From Croceibacterium segetis (GTDB taxonomy: Bacteria; Pseudomonadota; Alphaproteobacteria; Sphingomonadales; Sphingomonadaceae), in contig NZ_JAANOZ010000003.1 of assembly GCF_011320115.1 (NCBI RefSeq), forward strand, positions 186,001-250,000: DNA of 64,000 bases, written 5' to 3'. The notes below the pieces were generated by a model. The model worked only from the letters and a program-made list of their open reading frames with translations. It was not told the DNA's origin and did not search any database. Shown here piece after piece: positions 9,999 through 18,963 of the stretch (positions are counted from its first letter, which is position 1; every line of letters begins with the position of its first letter). Made by a program: the position numbers and the translations under genes.

Positions 9999-11323
9999 GC
10001 TTCGACGAAGACATTGGCGAAGTCGCGCGCGGTGCGCGCGCCCTGGTGGTGTGTCCCGACATCCGCGGCGCGCGCGCCGGGGTCGACCTGGAAGCGCGGC
10101 TCGAGGAGGCGCGGGGGCTTGCCCTGGCGATCGGCCTCGTCGTCGCCGATGCCTTCGTGCTGCCGCTGCGGCAGATCCGCCCGGCGACCTTGTTCGGCGA
10201 AGGCCAGATCGAGCGCATCGCCGCCGAGTGCGAGCTCGAAGACGCCGAGCTGGTCATCGTCGACGGCTCGCTGACCGGCATCCAGCAGCGCAACCTCGAG
10301 GAAAAGCTCAAGCGCAAGGTCATCGACCGCACCGGGCTGATCCTCGAGATCTTCGGCGAGCGCGCGGCGACCGCCGAAGGGCGGCTGCAGGTCGAGCTGG
10401 CGCACCTCGACTACCAGCAGAGCCGCCTGGTGCGCAGCTGGACGCACCTCGAGCGCCAGCGCGGCGGCTTCGGCTTTCTTGGCGGCCCGGGCGAGACCCA
10501 GATCGAGGCCGACCGGCGACTGATCCGCGACCGCATGGCGCGCCTGCGCCGCGAGCTCGACCAGGTCCGCCGCACCCGTGCCTTGCACCGCAAGCGCCGC
10601 GGGCGGGCGCCGTGGCCGGTGATCGCGCTGGTCGGTTACACCAACGCCGGCAAGTCGACGCTGTTCAACCGCCTGACCGGCGCCGACGTGATGGCCGAGG
10701 ACCTGCTGTTCGCCACGCTCGACCCGACGATGCGGGCAATCTCGGTGCCGGGAGTCGAGAAGGCGATCCTGTCCGACACCGTAGGCTTCATCTCCGACCT
10801 GCCGACCCAGCTCGTCGCCGCCTTCCGCGCGACGCTGGAGGAAGTGACCGAGGCCGACGTGATCCTCCACGTGCGCGACATCGCCAATCCCGACAGCGCG
10901 GCGCAGAAGCGGCACGTGCTGCAGGTGCTCGAAGATCTCGACGTTCTCGCAGGGGAGGGCGGAGGCGAATCTCGTGTCCCGATCCTCGAGCTGTGGAACA
11001 AGTGGGACCTGCTCGGCGGCGAGCGGCGCGAGGAGCTGGCCGCGCTTGCAAGCCAGGACGTCGACGTGCTGCCGATCTCGGCGGAGACCGGCTTCGGGGT
11101 GGCCGAGATGCTCGAACGCGTCGGCCGCCTGCTGACCGAAGGCGCCCGGGTGCACCGGATCACCGTGGCGGCCAGCGACGGCCAGCGGATCGCCTGGCTC
11201 CACGCCCACGGCGAAGTGCTCGATGAGCGGGAGGCCGGGGAAGGGGAGAACGGCCCATTGCGCCGCCTCGACGTGCGCCTGACCGACAAGGAATTCGGCC
11301 GCTACGCCTCGCTCGATGCTTGA
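9995..11323 (+). CDS. hflX: ribosome-associated GTPase HflX
   Basis: HflX is a GTPase that rescues or splits ribosomes under stress. The protein has the N-terminal HflX domain ([30 protein letters not shown]), the [15 protein letters not shown] motif before the G domain, and GTPase motifs [19 protein letters not shown] and NKWD. The first canonical start is GTG at 10046, but in-frame residues upstream ([12 protein letters not shown]) fit the family's first strand. The only start-like codon that includes them is CTG at 9995, overlapping the hfq TGA as CTGA, with a purine-rich GAGGAAGG before it. The start is therefore uncertain. Confidence 0.93.
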   Translation: MSFDEDIGEVARGARALVVCPDIRGARAGVDLEARLEEARGLALAIGLVVADAFVLPLRQIRPATLFGEGQIERIAAECELEDAELVIVDGSLTGIQQRNLEEKLKRKVIDRTGLILEIFGERAATAEGRLQVELAHLDYQQSRLVRSWTHLERQRGGFGFLGGPGETQIEADRRLIRDRMARLRRELDQVRRTRALHRKRRGRAPWPVIALVGYTNAGKSTLFNRLTGADVMAEDLLFATLDPTMRAISVPGVEKAILSDTVGFISDLPTQLVAAFRATLEEVTEADVILHVRDIANPDSAAQKRHVLQVLEDLDVLAGEGGGESRVPILELWNKWDLLGGERREELAALASQDVDVLPISAETGFGVAEMLERVGRLLTEGARVHRITVAASDGQRIAWLHAHGEVLDEREAGEGENGPLRRLDVRLTDKEFGRYASLDA

Positions 11324-12113
11324 CCGCGCCGGGCGCTCGACCGATGCTCGCGGGATGCTGCTGGGCGTCGAAACGGGCTACGAGGCGGAGTTCGACTTTC
11401 CGCCGCATCTCACGCCGCCGCCGCGGCCCTACCTCCTCGCCAGCGTGCCGCGCTCGGGCAGCACTTACGTCAGCCATCTGATCTGGCAAACGGGCTGCCT
11501 CGGCGCGCCGCTCGAATACTGCAATTTCGAGCCGACCGGCCCGTATGGTCACGCCAGCCAGTCAGTGGTCGAGCAGCAGCGGTTGTGGCGCGCGGCGTTG
11601 AGCCGGCGGACGTCGCCCAATGGCGTGTTCGGGCTCAAGGGTTTCCCGGCCCAGTTCGAAGCTCTCGAGCAAGCCAATCCGGGGCTGCTCGCTGAAGTCA
11701 TGCGAACGGTGTTTTCCTCGCGCGCACAGGCTCGCGTCGTCCTGCTCCATCGCCGCGATCGCACAGCGCATGCGATATCCTACGCCCGTGCGATCCTCTC
11801 GGGCATCTGGCGCGCCGAACAGGAGCGCGGGGGCAGGATCGAGCCCGAATATTCGCGAGTCGCCATCGAGCGGGCCGAAAGACTGATCGAAAGCCAGGAG
11901 GCTGCCTGGAAAGCGATGTTGACCGATCTCGAGGTCACCCCGCTCGAGCTATGGTACGAAGAGGTTCTCGCGAGCCCGGCGGCGACGCTCGATGCCGTTG
12001 CCGGCTACCTCGGCGTCGAGATCGATCCCGCCGCCGCGGTCAAGGTGCCGCCGATCGAGCGCCAGTCGCAGCAGGGCGCGCGCGCCTGGGCCAGGCGCTA
12101 CACGGCAGGCTAG
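11316..12113 (+). CDS. Stf0-like sulfotransferase
   Basis: This 265-aa protein has a PAPS-type P-loop (SVPRSGSTYVSHL, PRSGST at residues 45-50) and a downstream RRDRTAHAISYARA segment, the pattern of the Stf0 group that sulfates trehalose in mycobacteria. The natural acceptor here is unknown. It overlaps hflX by eight bases, and its stop overlaps the converging mazG stop. There are no PAPS-synthesis or glycolipid genes nearby, so the role in a cell-surface sulfated molecule is inference. Confidence 0.83.
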   Translation: MLDRAGRSTDARGMLLGVETGYEAEFDFPPHLTPPPRPYLLASVPRSGSTYVSHLIWQTGCLGAPLEYCNFEPTGPYGHASQSVVEQQRLWRAALSRRTSPNGVFGLKGFPAQFEALEQANPGLLAEVMRTVFSSRAQARVVLLHRRDRTAHAISYARAILSGIWRAEQERGGRIEPEYSRVAIERAERLIESQEAAWKAMLTDLEVTPLELWYEEVLASPAATLDAVAGYLGVEIDPAAAVKVPPIERQSQQGARAWARRYTAG

Positions 12114-12856
12114 GGCTCGGCGGCCTTGACGCGCTGCCAGAGCGCTTCCTGCTCATCGAGCGAGAGCGCGGCGAACGCCTTGTGGCCACCGGCAAGCGCC
12201 TCCATGGCCCGAAAGCGACGCTCGAACTTGATGTTGGCGGCGCGAAGCGCGTCCTCCGGAGCAATGCCGTAGGCGCGCACCAGGTTGACTGCCGCGAACA
12301 GCAAGTCGCCGGCTTCCTCGGCACGCTTGTCTTCGGGCGCCTCAGCCAATTCGTTCACTTCCTCAACGATCTTTTCGGCCGGGCCGGCTGGATCGGGCCA
12401 ATCGAAGCCCGAGCGCGTCGCCCGGCGTTGTAGCTTCTCGGCCCGGAGCAAGGCAGGAAGCGTCGTCGCGACGCCGTCGAGCGCGCTTTGTGTGCCCTTC
12501 AAGGTCCTTTCGGCGGCCTTAAGCGCTTCCCAATCGGGTGACGTTTCGGCCTCGCCGAAAATGTGCGGATGGCGCGCTTCCATCTTGTCGGCGATGGCTC
12601 GGGCGACGTCGATGAAAGCGAAGTGGCCTGCTTCCTCGGCCATGCGGGCATGGAACACGACCTGGAACAGAAGATCGCCGAGCTCGCCGCACAAGTCGTC
12701 CATGTCGCCACGCTCAATCGCATCGGCGACTTCGTAAGCTTCTTCAATGGTGTACGGCGCGATCGTCGAAAAGGTCTGCGCACGATCCCAGTCGCAGCCG
12801 GAAGGGCCGCGGAGGCGGGCCATGATCGAGAGGAGGCGGTCGAGTTGCTCGGACAT
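12110..12856 (-). CDS. mazG: nucleoside triphosphate pyrophosphohydrolase MazG
   Basis: MazG hydrolyses (d)NTPs to NMP and pyrophosphate, cleaning the nucleotide pool. The 248-aa protein has two MazG domains. The N-terminal one carries the metal-binding pattern with EE at 38-39, E42, E58 and D61. The second has EEVNELAE followed by EEAGD. Between them is the conserved LLRAEKLQRRA linker. Length is typical of the two-domain type. It has its own AT-rich upstream region and follows a minus-strand operon. Its end overlaps the sulfotransferase end by four bases. Confidence 0.93.
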   Translation of the reverse strand: MSEQLDRLLSIMARLRGPSGCDWDRAQTFSTIAPYTIEEAYEVADAIERGDMDDLCGELGDLLFQVVFHARMAEEAGHFAFIDVARAIADKMEARHPHIFGEAETSPDWEALKAAERTLKGTQSALDGVATTLPALLRAEKLQRRATRSGFDWPDPAGPAEKIVEEVNELAEAPEDKRAEEAGDLLFAAVNLVRAYGIAPEDALRAANIKFERRFRAMEALAGGHKAFAALSLDEQEALWQRVKAAEP

Positions 12857-12865
12857 CTTGGGATG

Positions 12866-12879
12866 ATAATATATATTAT
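12866..12879. promoter_or_regulatory. AT-only palindrome in the mazG upstream region
   Basis: A perfect 14-bp palindrome ATAATATATATTAT lies 10 bp before the mazG start, inside a strongly AT-rich patch (12863-12892) that stands out from the GC-rich surroundings. It could be a -10 region or a repressor site for mazG. No matching -35 is clear. Confidence 0.4.
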
Positions 12880-12910
12880 GTTAAATAAAAGAGTGGCGCC
12901 GGGGATACCA

Positions 12911-13078
12911 TCAGGTCACCGCCCCGAATATCGCCGCGGCCGCCAAGAAGATCGCGCCCCATATCAGCGCGTACACGACCGTCCTTCCTGCGTTCAGTTG
13001 CCGCACGCGGAATGCCGAGAACGACAGGACCAGCCAACCGAGTAGCGCGATCACCGAAACCCAGTTGGGCGTCGTCAA
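12911..13078 (-). CDS. 55-aa membrane protein
   Basis: A short gene starting at TTG (13078) that overlaps the stop of the MBL gene as TTGA. The product has two predicted membrane helices (about residues 7-22 and 34-52) joined by a basic loop (FRVRQLNAGR). The coupling to the upstream gene, third-position GC and clean two-helix pattern support a real gene. I do not recognise a named family. It is the last gene of the minus-strand run before mazG. Confidence 0.68.
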   Translation of the reverse strand: MTTPNWVSVIALLGWLVLSFSAFRVRQLNAGRTVVYALIWGAIFLAAAAIFGAVT

Positions 13079-13842
13079 AGCGCAATCTCCATTCCGTCAT
13101 AGCCGACCAGCACGTTGTCCGGCGTCTCGGCCGACAGGGTGGCATAATCCATGCTCTTGTCGAGATGCGTCAGCACCGTGAGCCCGGCACCGGTGCGCTT
13201 ACCGAAGTCGAGCGCCATTTCCAGGCTGGCATGCGTCGGGTGGAATTCACGGCGCAGGCAGTCGGTTACGAGGACGTCGACTCCGCCGAAAAGTTCGATC
13301 ATCTCGCCAGAAATCTCATTGAAATCGGTCGCATAGCCGACGCTCTTGCCGTCGGCATCGAAGCGGAAGCCGGTGCTTGATATCGGCCCATGGGGCATTT
13401 CGCAGCTCTTGATGCCGAAGCCGGCGGCAATCTTCACCGTGCCCAGCGGCTGCAGGTCGACAATCGTGGGATAGCCGTATTGCCCAGCGAAGACGTAGCT
13501 GAAGCGCTGTTTGAGCCGGCGGACCGTGAATTCGGAGGCGAAGCCCGGAATGGCGCCGCCCCGACCGAAGCGCATCGGGCGCAAGTCGTCGATCCCGTGG
13601 CAGTGATCGGCGTGGTCGTGGGTCCACACGACCGCGTCGACCGCCTCGATACCCGCGGCCAGCAGTTGGCTCCGCAAATCCGTCGAGGTGTCGACCAGGA
13701 TCCGCGCTCCGGCGGCGCTCTCGACGACGATCGAGACCCGCGAGCGGCGGTTTCTCGGCTCGTTCGGATCGCATTCGCCCCAGTCGTTGCCGATCCGGGG
13801 GACACCGGTCGACGTTCCCGACCCGAGAACGATCAACTTCAC
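13075..13842 (-). CDS. MBL-fold metal-dependent hydrolase
   Basis: A 255-aa metallo-beta-lactamase-fold protein with the metal-binding THDHADH at residues 74-80 and further ligand motifs (CEMPHGPISS, TDFNEISGE, LTHLDKS). It resembles the PhnP-like cyclic phosphodiesterase group, but the substrate is not certain. It is coupled to tatD (ATGA overlap at 13839-13842) and lies in the tmk-holB-metG-tatD operon, an order common in alphaproteobacteria. Confidence 0.88.
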   Translation of the reverse strand: MKLIVLGSGTSTGVPRIGNDWGECDPNEPRNRRSRVSIVVESAAGARILVDTSTDLRSQLLAAGIEAVDAVVWTHDHADHCHGIDDLRPMRFGRGGAIPGFASEFTVRRLKQRFSYVFAGQYGYPTIVDLQPLGTVKIAAGFGIKSCEMPHGPISSTGFRFDADGKSVGYATDFNEISGEMIELFGGVDVLVTDCLRREFHPTHASLEMALDFGKRTGAGLTVLTHLDKSMDYATLSAETPDNVLVGYDGMEIAL

Positions 13843-14618
13843 GTGCGCGCTTTCTTGAACAGCCCGAAGAAGTTGCGCGTGGTATTTTCGGCCAGTGTCT
13901 CAACGCTTTCACCTCGCAAACCGGCAACGAATCGAGCCGTGTCGGCGACGTAAGCGGGCTCGCACGGCCGCCCCCGATGCGGAACCGGGGCGAGGAACGG
14001 GCTGTCGGTTTCGACCAGCAGGCGATCGGCCGGAATTTCCGGCGCGAAGTCCTGCAGTTCCCTGGCGTTCTTGAAGGTCACGATACCGGAAAGCGAGATG
14101 GTCAGCCCGAGTTCCAACACGCGTCGACCGAAGGCTGCCGTGGCAGTGAAACAGTGGATCAGCGCCGGGAACGCGCCCTTCCCCAACTCGTCCTCGAGGA
14201 TCGCGACGGTGTCGTCCTCGGCGTCGCGCGTATGAATGACCAGCGGCAGGCGGGTCTGCCGCGAAACCGCGATGTGCGTGCGGAACAGCGCTTGCTGCAC
14301 CTGACGGTCCGATTTGTCGTAATAGTAATCCAGCCCCGTCTCGCCGAGGGCGATCACCTTAGGGTGCGTCGAGGCATCGAGCAGCGCGGCTTCCCCGAGA
14401 TCGGCGTGCTGGTCGGCCTCGTGCGGGTGGATTCCGATGCTCGCCCAGACGTCGGGCTCGCGCTCGGCCGTTCCGACCACGCGCTCCCATTCGCTGCGGC
14501 GGGTCGATATGTTGAGGAAGCCACGGATTCCCGCTGCCCGCGCGCGTTCGAGCACGCCTGCCTGGTCCTCGGCGAGGCCTTCGTATTCGAGGTGGCAGTG
14601 ACTGTCGATCAGCCTCAC
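13839..14618 (-). CDS. tatD: TatD-family deoxyribonuclease
   Basis: This 259-aa TIM-barrel metal-dependent hydrolase has the DSHCH metal motif at residues 5-9, GETGLDYYYDKS, HTRDAEDD, HCFTATA and VETDSPFLAPVPHRGRPCEP, all diagnostic of the TatD/YcfH group. The family is linked to 3'-5' DNase activity. The GTG start at 14618 overlaps the metG stop (GTGA). It sits between metG and the MBL hydrolase. Confidence 0.93.
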   Translation of the reverse strand: MRLIDSHCHLEYEGLAEDQAGVLERARAAGIRGFLNISTRRSEWERVVGTAEREPDVWASIGIHPHEADQHADLGEAALLDASTHPKVIALGETGLDYYYDKSDRQVQQALFRTHIAVSRQTRLPLVIHTRDAEDDTVAILEDELGKGAFPALIHCFTATAAFGRRVLELGLTISLSGIVTFKNARELQDFAPEIPADRLLVETDSPFLAPVPHRGRPCEPAYVADTARFVAGLRGESVETLAENTTRNFFGLFKKART

Positions 14619-16177
14619 GCCGGTTCGCTTTCCGGCAGTTCCACCCGCGGGAACAGGCCTTGCGGCTTGTCGATCCGGAAGCCGCTCTCGGCCAGCGGCG
14701 AGTACCAGTGCGACCAAGTCCCCTCGATGGTGCGCAAGTCGGGCGCCAGGCCCATTGCGTCGAGCAGCCGGGCCATCGAGCGCGGCATCACCGGCGAGAC
14801 CGCCACCGCCAGCTGGGCGATGGCGATGTAAAGCGTCGCCAGGACCGTTTGCATGCGCTCGGGATCGGTCTTGCGCAGCGCCCACGGTGCCGCTTCGTCG
14901 ATATAGGCGTTGCAGGCGTAGACCGCGCCCATCCAGCTTTCGAGCGCCTGGGCGAAGGCAAGCTTGTCGTAAGCCGCGGGCATGTCCTGCCGCGTGACCT
15001 TGTCGAGCAACGCGAACAGTGCGTCGTCGGCGTCGGTGTGCCCGAAGATCGGCGGGAGGCGCCCGTCGCAGTTCTTGTGGATCAGCGACAGCGTCCGCTG
15101 CGCCAGGTTGCCGAAGCTGTTGGCGAGCTCGGAATTCGACCGGTTGGCAATGGCCTCGGCGGAATAGCTGCCATCCTGGCCGAAGGTGAACTCGCGCAGC
15201 AGGAAATAGCGCAGCGCGTCGACGCCGAAGGTGTCGGCCAGCTCGTTGGGATCGGTCACGTTGCCGAGCGATTTCGATTCCTTCTGCCCGCGGTTGAGCA
15301 GGAAGCCGTGGGCGAAGACCTCTTTCGGCAGCGCGATTTCCGCGCTCATCAGGAAGGCTGGCCAGTAGACCGCGTGGAAACGAACGATGTCCTTGCCGAT
15401 CAGATGCACCGAAGCTGGCCAGAACTTGCGGAAGTCCGCGGTATCGTCGGGATAACCGACGCCCGTGAGGTAGTTGGTCAGCGCATCGACCCAGACGTAC
15501 ATCACATGGCGCTCGGCGCCGGGCACTTTCACCCCCCAGTCGAAGCTCGTCCGGCTGATCGACAGGTCACGCAATCCGCCTTCGACGAAGCTGCGCACCT
15601 CATTCATCCGCGTCGCCGGGCGGACGAACTCGGGGTTGTCGCGATAGAGCGCGAGCAGCGGCTCCTGGTACTTGGACAGGCGGAAGAACCAGCTTTCCTC
15701 GACCGTCCACTCGACCGGGGTGCCCTGGGGCGAGAGCTTCTCGGCCCCCTCCCCCGCCACCAGTTCGCTCTCGTCATAATACGCTTCGTCGCGAACCGAG
15801 TACCAGCCTTCGTAGCGGTCGAGGTAGAGATCGCCGTTGGCCTCCATCGCTTGCCAAATCGCCTGGCTCGCGCGGTGGTGCTCGTCCTCGGTGGTGCGGA
15901 AGAAGCGGTCATACGAGATATCAAGACGGTCGAACAACACTTGGAAATAGCCCGACATTTCGTCGGCCAATTGCCGCGGCGTAACGCCCAGATCGCGGGC
16001 CTTCTGGGCCATCTTGAGCCCGTGCTCGTCGGTCCCGGTCTGGAAGCGCACCTCACGCCCCCGCAGTCGCTGGAAGCGCGCGGCGACGTCGGCGGCGATG
16101 GTCTCGTAGGCATGGCCGATGTGCGGCTTGCCGTTCGGGTAATGGATCGCGGTGGTGATGTAGTAGGGGTCAGCCAT
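14615..16177 (-). CDS. metG: methionyl-tRNA synthetase
   Basis: The enzyme charges tRNA-Met. The 520-aa class I synthetase has the HIGH box (HIGH at 19-22), KESKSLGN as the KMSKS loop, and the WVDALTNYLTGVG and FHAVYWPAFLMSA segments. It lacks the C-terminal tRNA-binding Arc1p/EMAP-like domain, as is usual for the short alphaproteobacterial type. The ATG at 16177 overlaps the holB end by eight bases. Confidence 0.96.
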   Translation of the reverse strand: MADPYYITTAIHYPNGKPHIGHAYETIAADVAARFQRLRGREVRFQTGTDEHGLKMAQKARDLGVTPRQLADEMSGYFQVLFDRLDISYDRFFRTTEDEHHRASQAIWQAMEANGDLYLDRYEGWYSVRDEAYYDESELVAGEGAEKLSPQGTPVEWTVEESWFFRLSKYQEPLLALYRDNPEFVRPATRMNEVRSFVEGGLRDLSISRTSFDWGVKVPGAERHVMYVWVDALTNYLTGVGYPDDTADFRKFWPASVHLIGKDIVRFHAVYWPAFLMSAEIALPKEVFAHGFLLNRGQKESKSLGNVTDPNELADTFGVDALRYFLLREFTFGQDGSYSAEAIANRSNSELANSFGNLAQRTLSLIHKNCDGRLPPIFGHTDADDALFALLDKVTRQDMPAAYDKLAFAQALESWMGAVYACNAYIDEAAPWALRKTDPERMQTVLATLYIAIAQLAVAVSPVMPRSMARLLDAMGLAPDLRTIEGTWSHWYSPLAESGFRIDKPQGLFPRVELPESEPA

Positions 16178-17120
16178 GGACCCGCTCACTAGGAGCGGCC
16201 AGCGCGGCGAGCAAGCTGCCGATCTCCATCACCAAAAGTCCAGGGTCGTAATTGTAGGTCGGCGCCTGCGCCGCGAGGCGGCTGAGCTCTGCGTGGGCGT
16301 CGGCAAGCGCGGGAATGTCGCGGTTGGCGACCGTGCGCATCTCCTCGGTGACGACCGACCGCGCCAGGTCTATCGCCGCGAGCTGGCGCTGGCGATCGGG
16401 CCGCGCGCCGATCGCCTCGGCGAGCTTGCCGCGCCGCGCGAAATCCGGGTCGCCCGAGCGAACGAGCTGCTGCATCAGCTTGTGCAACTCGCCAAGCCCG
16501 AGGCCGACGAACTCGAGCGCGACGCCCGGCGAGCCGGCCGAAGCCGCCATGGCCGCCGCGCGGGTCGCCTGGTCCGCCTCGGGCGCCTCACGCCGAAGAA
16601 TCGCGTCGATCTCCTCGTCGGGTACCGGCGGGAAACGCAGCACCCGGCAACGCGAGCGGATCGTCGGCAACAAACGCCCGATACGGTGGGCGACGAGCAC
16701 AAAGAACGTCCCGTGCGGCGGCTCCTCGAGGCTCTTGAGCAGGGCGTTCGAGGCGCTCGGCTCGAGATCGTCCGCCGGATCGACAATCACCACACGCCGC
16801 TCTCCGAGTGTCGGGCGGGTGGTCAGCCGCCGCTGCATCGCGCGGATCTCGTCGACCGGGATATTGCGCTTGGTCTCGTAAGGCTTGCCCTCGGCGCGCT
16901 TGTCGGCTTCCTTGTCGTCCTTCGGCGGATGTGTGAGGACGATGACGTCGGGATGATCGTCCATCGCCGGCCCGCCGACCAGCTCGCGCGCCGCTTGCAG
17001 CGCGAACGCTGCCTTGCCGACGCCCCGGCGCCCGGTGAGGATCCACGCATGGTGCATCCGCTCGCCGCCGAGCGCCGCGCGCCATTCGCGCCACGGCTCT
17101 TCGTGACCGGCGAAGCTCAT
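16170..17120 (-). CDS. holB: DNA polymerase III delta' subunit
   Basis: Delta' is part of the clamp loader. The 316-aa protein has a P-loop (GRRGVGKAAFA), VVIVDPADDLEPSASNALLKSLEEPP and the SRC motif (IRSRCRVL), in the standard order. The four zinc-binding cysteines found in E. coli delta' are missing; the only cysteine is that of SRC. The ATG at 17120 overlaps the tmk stop (ATGA). The tmk-holB-metG order is common across bacteria. Confidence 0.93.
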   Translation of the reverse strand: MSFAGHEEPWREWRAALGGERMHHAWILTGRRGVGKAAFALQAARELVGGPAMDDHPDVIVLTHPPKDDKEADKRAEGKPYETKRNIPVDEIRAMQRRLTTRPTLGERRVVIVDPADDLEPSASNALLKSLEEPPHGTFFVLVAHRIGRLLPTIRSRCRVLRFPPVPDEEIDAILRREAPEADQATRAAAMAASAGSPGVALEFVGLGLGELHKLMQQLVRSGDPDFARRGKLAEAIGARPDRQRQLAAIDLARSVVTEEMRTVANRDIPALADAHAELSRLAAQAPTYNYDPGLLVMEIGSLLAALAAPSERVHG

Positions 17121-17755
17121 GGCTTGCCCGGAAGGAGCGGCGCGACCGCTTCGAGAATTGCCTGGTGAGTCGCCTCGGCGGGGCCGCTGCCGTCGATCCG
17201 GGCGAAGCGGGCCGGCTCGGCATCGGCAAAGCGCCGGAATGCCTGGGCGACCCGCGCGTGGAACTCGGCTTCTCGTCCGCCGATGCGATCGCTTTCGCCG
17301 CCGTCTCGGCGTGAGAGCCGCGCTGCGATCTCGTCGGACGACGCCTCGAGAAGGATCGTCAGGTCCGGCAGCAGGCCTCCCGAGCCGACGCGGTGCAGCG
17401 CGAGGATGGCATCGTCGGGCAAGCCCCCTCCCCCGCCCTGATAAGCGCGGGTGGAATCGATGAAACGGTCGCAAATCACCCAGGCGCCGCGGTCGAGCGC
17501 GGGGCGGATCAGCCGCGCGACATGGTCGGAGCGGGCCGCCGCGAACAGCAGCGCCTCGGCCTCGGGGTCCCACCCTGGTCCCTTGGGATCGAGCAACAGC
17601 TCACGGATAGCCTCGCCGCCTGCGGTACCGCCGGGCTCGCGCGTCAGGACCACTTCCAGCCCGCGCTCGCGCAGCGCCTCGGCTAGCAGGCGCGCCTGGG
17701 TCGACTTGCCGGCACCCTCACCGCCCTCCAAAGCGATAAATCGCCCCACGCTCAC
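17117..17755 (-). CDS. tmk: thymidylate kinase
   Basis: Thymidylate kinase phosphorylates dTMP to dTDP. The 212-aa protein has the P-loop GGEGAGKST at 11-19, the TREPGGT dTMP-binding segment, CDRFIDSTRAYQGGG, and an arginine-containing lid (RLSRRDGGESDR). The GTG start overlaps the carboxypeptidase stop (GTGA) and the end overlaps holB (ATGA), so the three are likely coupled. Confidence 0.95.
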   Translation of the reverse strand: MSVGRFIALEGGEGAGKSTQARLLAEALRERGLEVVLTREPGGTAGGEAIRELLLDPKGPGWDPEAEALLFAAARSDHVARLIRPALDRGAWVICDRFIDSTRAYQGGGGGLPDDAILALHRVGSGGLLPDLTILLEASSDEIAARLSRRDGGESDRIGGREAEFHARVAQAFRRFADAEPARFARIDGSGPAEATHQAILEAVAPLLPGKP

Positions 17756-18924
17756 CGCAACAGGCTCGCGACGCCGTTGCGCAGCCGCTGCCAGGCGTTG
17801 GCCTTGCCGACATTGGCGCCGGCTATCAGCGGCACGTCGTGCGGCTCCTGACCGGCGATGGCGATGCGCAGGGTGGCGACTTCGTCGCCCTGGCGAATCG
17901 GCGCTTCGATCGGGCCGCGATAGCGCAAGCGCAGCTGGGCGCCGGCGTCCTGCCCGAGGGGCAGGTTGGCAAACACTGGCGCTTCCGTGAACAGCGTCAC
18001 GCTCGTTGCCGAGCCATCCTGGACCATCGCCTCGCCGACCAGGGTGCCCTTCGGCAGCAGCTCGCGGCTGGCGAAGTGCTCAAAACCCCATTCGATGAGC
18101 TGTCGCGAAGATTTGTTGCGAATCGCCGGCGAGGGCGCACCGGCGATCACCATCGCCAGGCGCCGTCCGCCGCGTTCGGCCGAGCCGAGGAAGTTGTAGC
18201 CCGCCTGCTCGGTGTAGCCGGTCTTGATGCCGTCGGCCCCGGGAACAATGCCGGTGATCGGGTCGTGATTGTTCTGGGTAATCCCGTGATACCGCATCCC
18301 GTGATGCCCGATGAACCGCTTGTAGAGACCGGGGAAACGGGTGGTGAGCACTTCGGCCAAACGGATCAGGTCGCGTGCGCTGGTGTAAGTGCGCCCTTCG
18401 TCCATGTAGCCGTTGGGCAGGCCGAAGTGGCTGTCGTGCATGCCGAGCCGGGCGGCGTTCTGGTTCATCAGCGCGATCCAGTTGTCCACCGATCCCGCCG
18501 CGGCCTTGGCCAGCGCCACCGCGCCGTCATTGGCCGAAACGGTCGTCACTCCGAGCAGCAGCTCGCCGACGGTCAGCTGGTCGCCTTCCTTGAGGAACAG
18601 CGTCGAGCCTTCGCCGCCCCATTCGTCGGCGACTTCCTTGTCGATCGTCACCACCCGGTCGAGCGAGAGCTTGCCGCGATCGATCAAGTCGAACGCGGTA
18701 TAGACGCTCATAACCTTGGTGACCGAGGCCGGGACGAAGCGCCGGTCGGGCTCGCGGGCGAACAGGGTCTGCCCGGTCGAAAGATCGACCAGCAGTGCAA
18801 CCGGGATTTCCGGGTCGACGGGCGAGCTGTCCGCGGCGTCGCTTTCGACAGGCGACGGCGCGGCGGCCGAGCCGACCGAGGCCAGCACCGCGAGGCACGC
18901 TACAATCGTCAAGATCGGTTTCAA
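17752..18924 (-). CDS. dacC: serine-type D-Ala-D-Ala carboxypeptidase (PBP5/6 family)
   Basis: This periplasmic enzyme trims peptidoglycan pentapeptides. The 390-aa protein has a signal peptide (first 20-22 residues), SVTK with catalytic Ser67 and Lys70, SAN at 130-132 and KTG at 234-236, followed by the beta-rich C-terminal domain of PBP5. The start is TTG at 18924, with AGGAG six bases upstream and a tight hairpin just before it. The symbol is by family; dacA is equally possible. It lies between rlpA-like and tmk. Confidence 0.9.
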   Translation of the reverse strand: MKPILTIVACLAVLASVGSAAAPSPVESDAADSSPVDPEIPVALLVDLSTGQTLFAREPDRRFVPASVTKVMSVYTAFDLIDRGKLSLDRVVTIDKEVADEWGGEGSTLFLKEGDQLTVGELLLGVTTVSANDGAVALAKAAAGSVDNWIALMNQNAARLGMHDSHFGLPNGYMDEGRTYTSARDLIRLAEVLTTRFPGLYKRFIGHHGMRYHGITQNNHDPITGIVPGADGIKTGYTEQAGYNFLGSAERGGRRLAMVIAGAPSPAIRNKSSRQLIEWGFEHFASRELLPKGTLVGEAMVQDGSATSVTLFTEAPVFANLPLGQDAGAQLRLRYRGPIEAPIRQGDEVATLRIAIAGQEPHDVPLIAGANVGKANAWQRLRNGVASLLR

Positions 18925-18933
18925 GCCAGCTCC

Positions 18934-18949
18934 TGCCGCCGAGGCGGCA
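18934..18949 (-). other. hairpin abutting the carboxypeptidase ribosome-binding site
   Basis: TGCCGCC and GGCGGCA form a perfect inverted repeat separated by two bases, in the 39-bp gap between the rlpA-like gene and the TTG-started carboxypeptidase gene. It lies directly before the AGGAG sequence. It may reduce read-through or affect translation initiation; there is no U-tract for a terminator. Confidence 0.4.
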
Positions 18950-18963
18950 AGATGCCGCGCGGG

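Noticed and set aside
12876-13145. 89-codon minus-strand frame over the 55-aa membrane gene
   Set aside because: It reads partly through the MBL gene in another frame; the coupled TTG-started 55-aa frame has a clean two-helix pattern and fits better.
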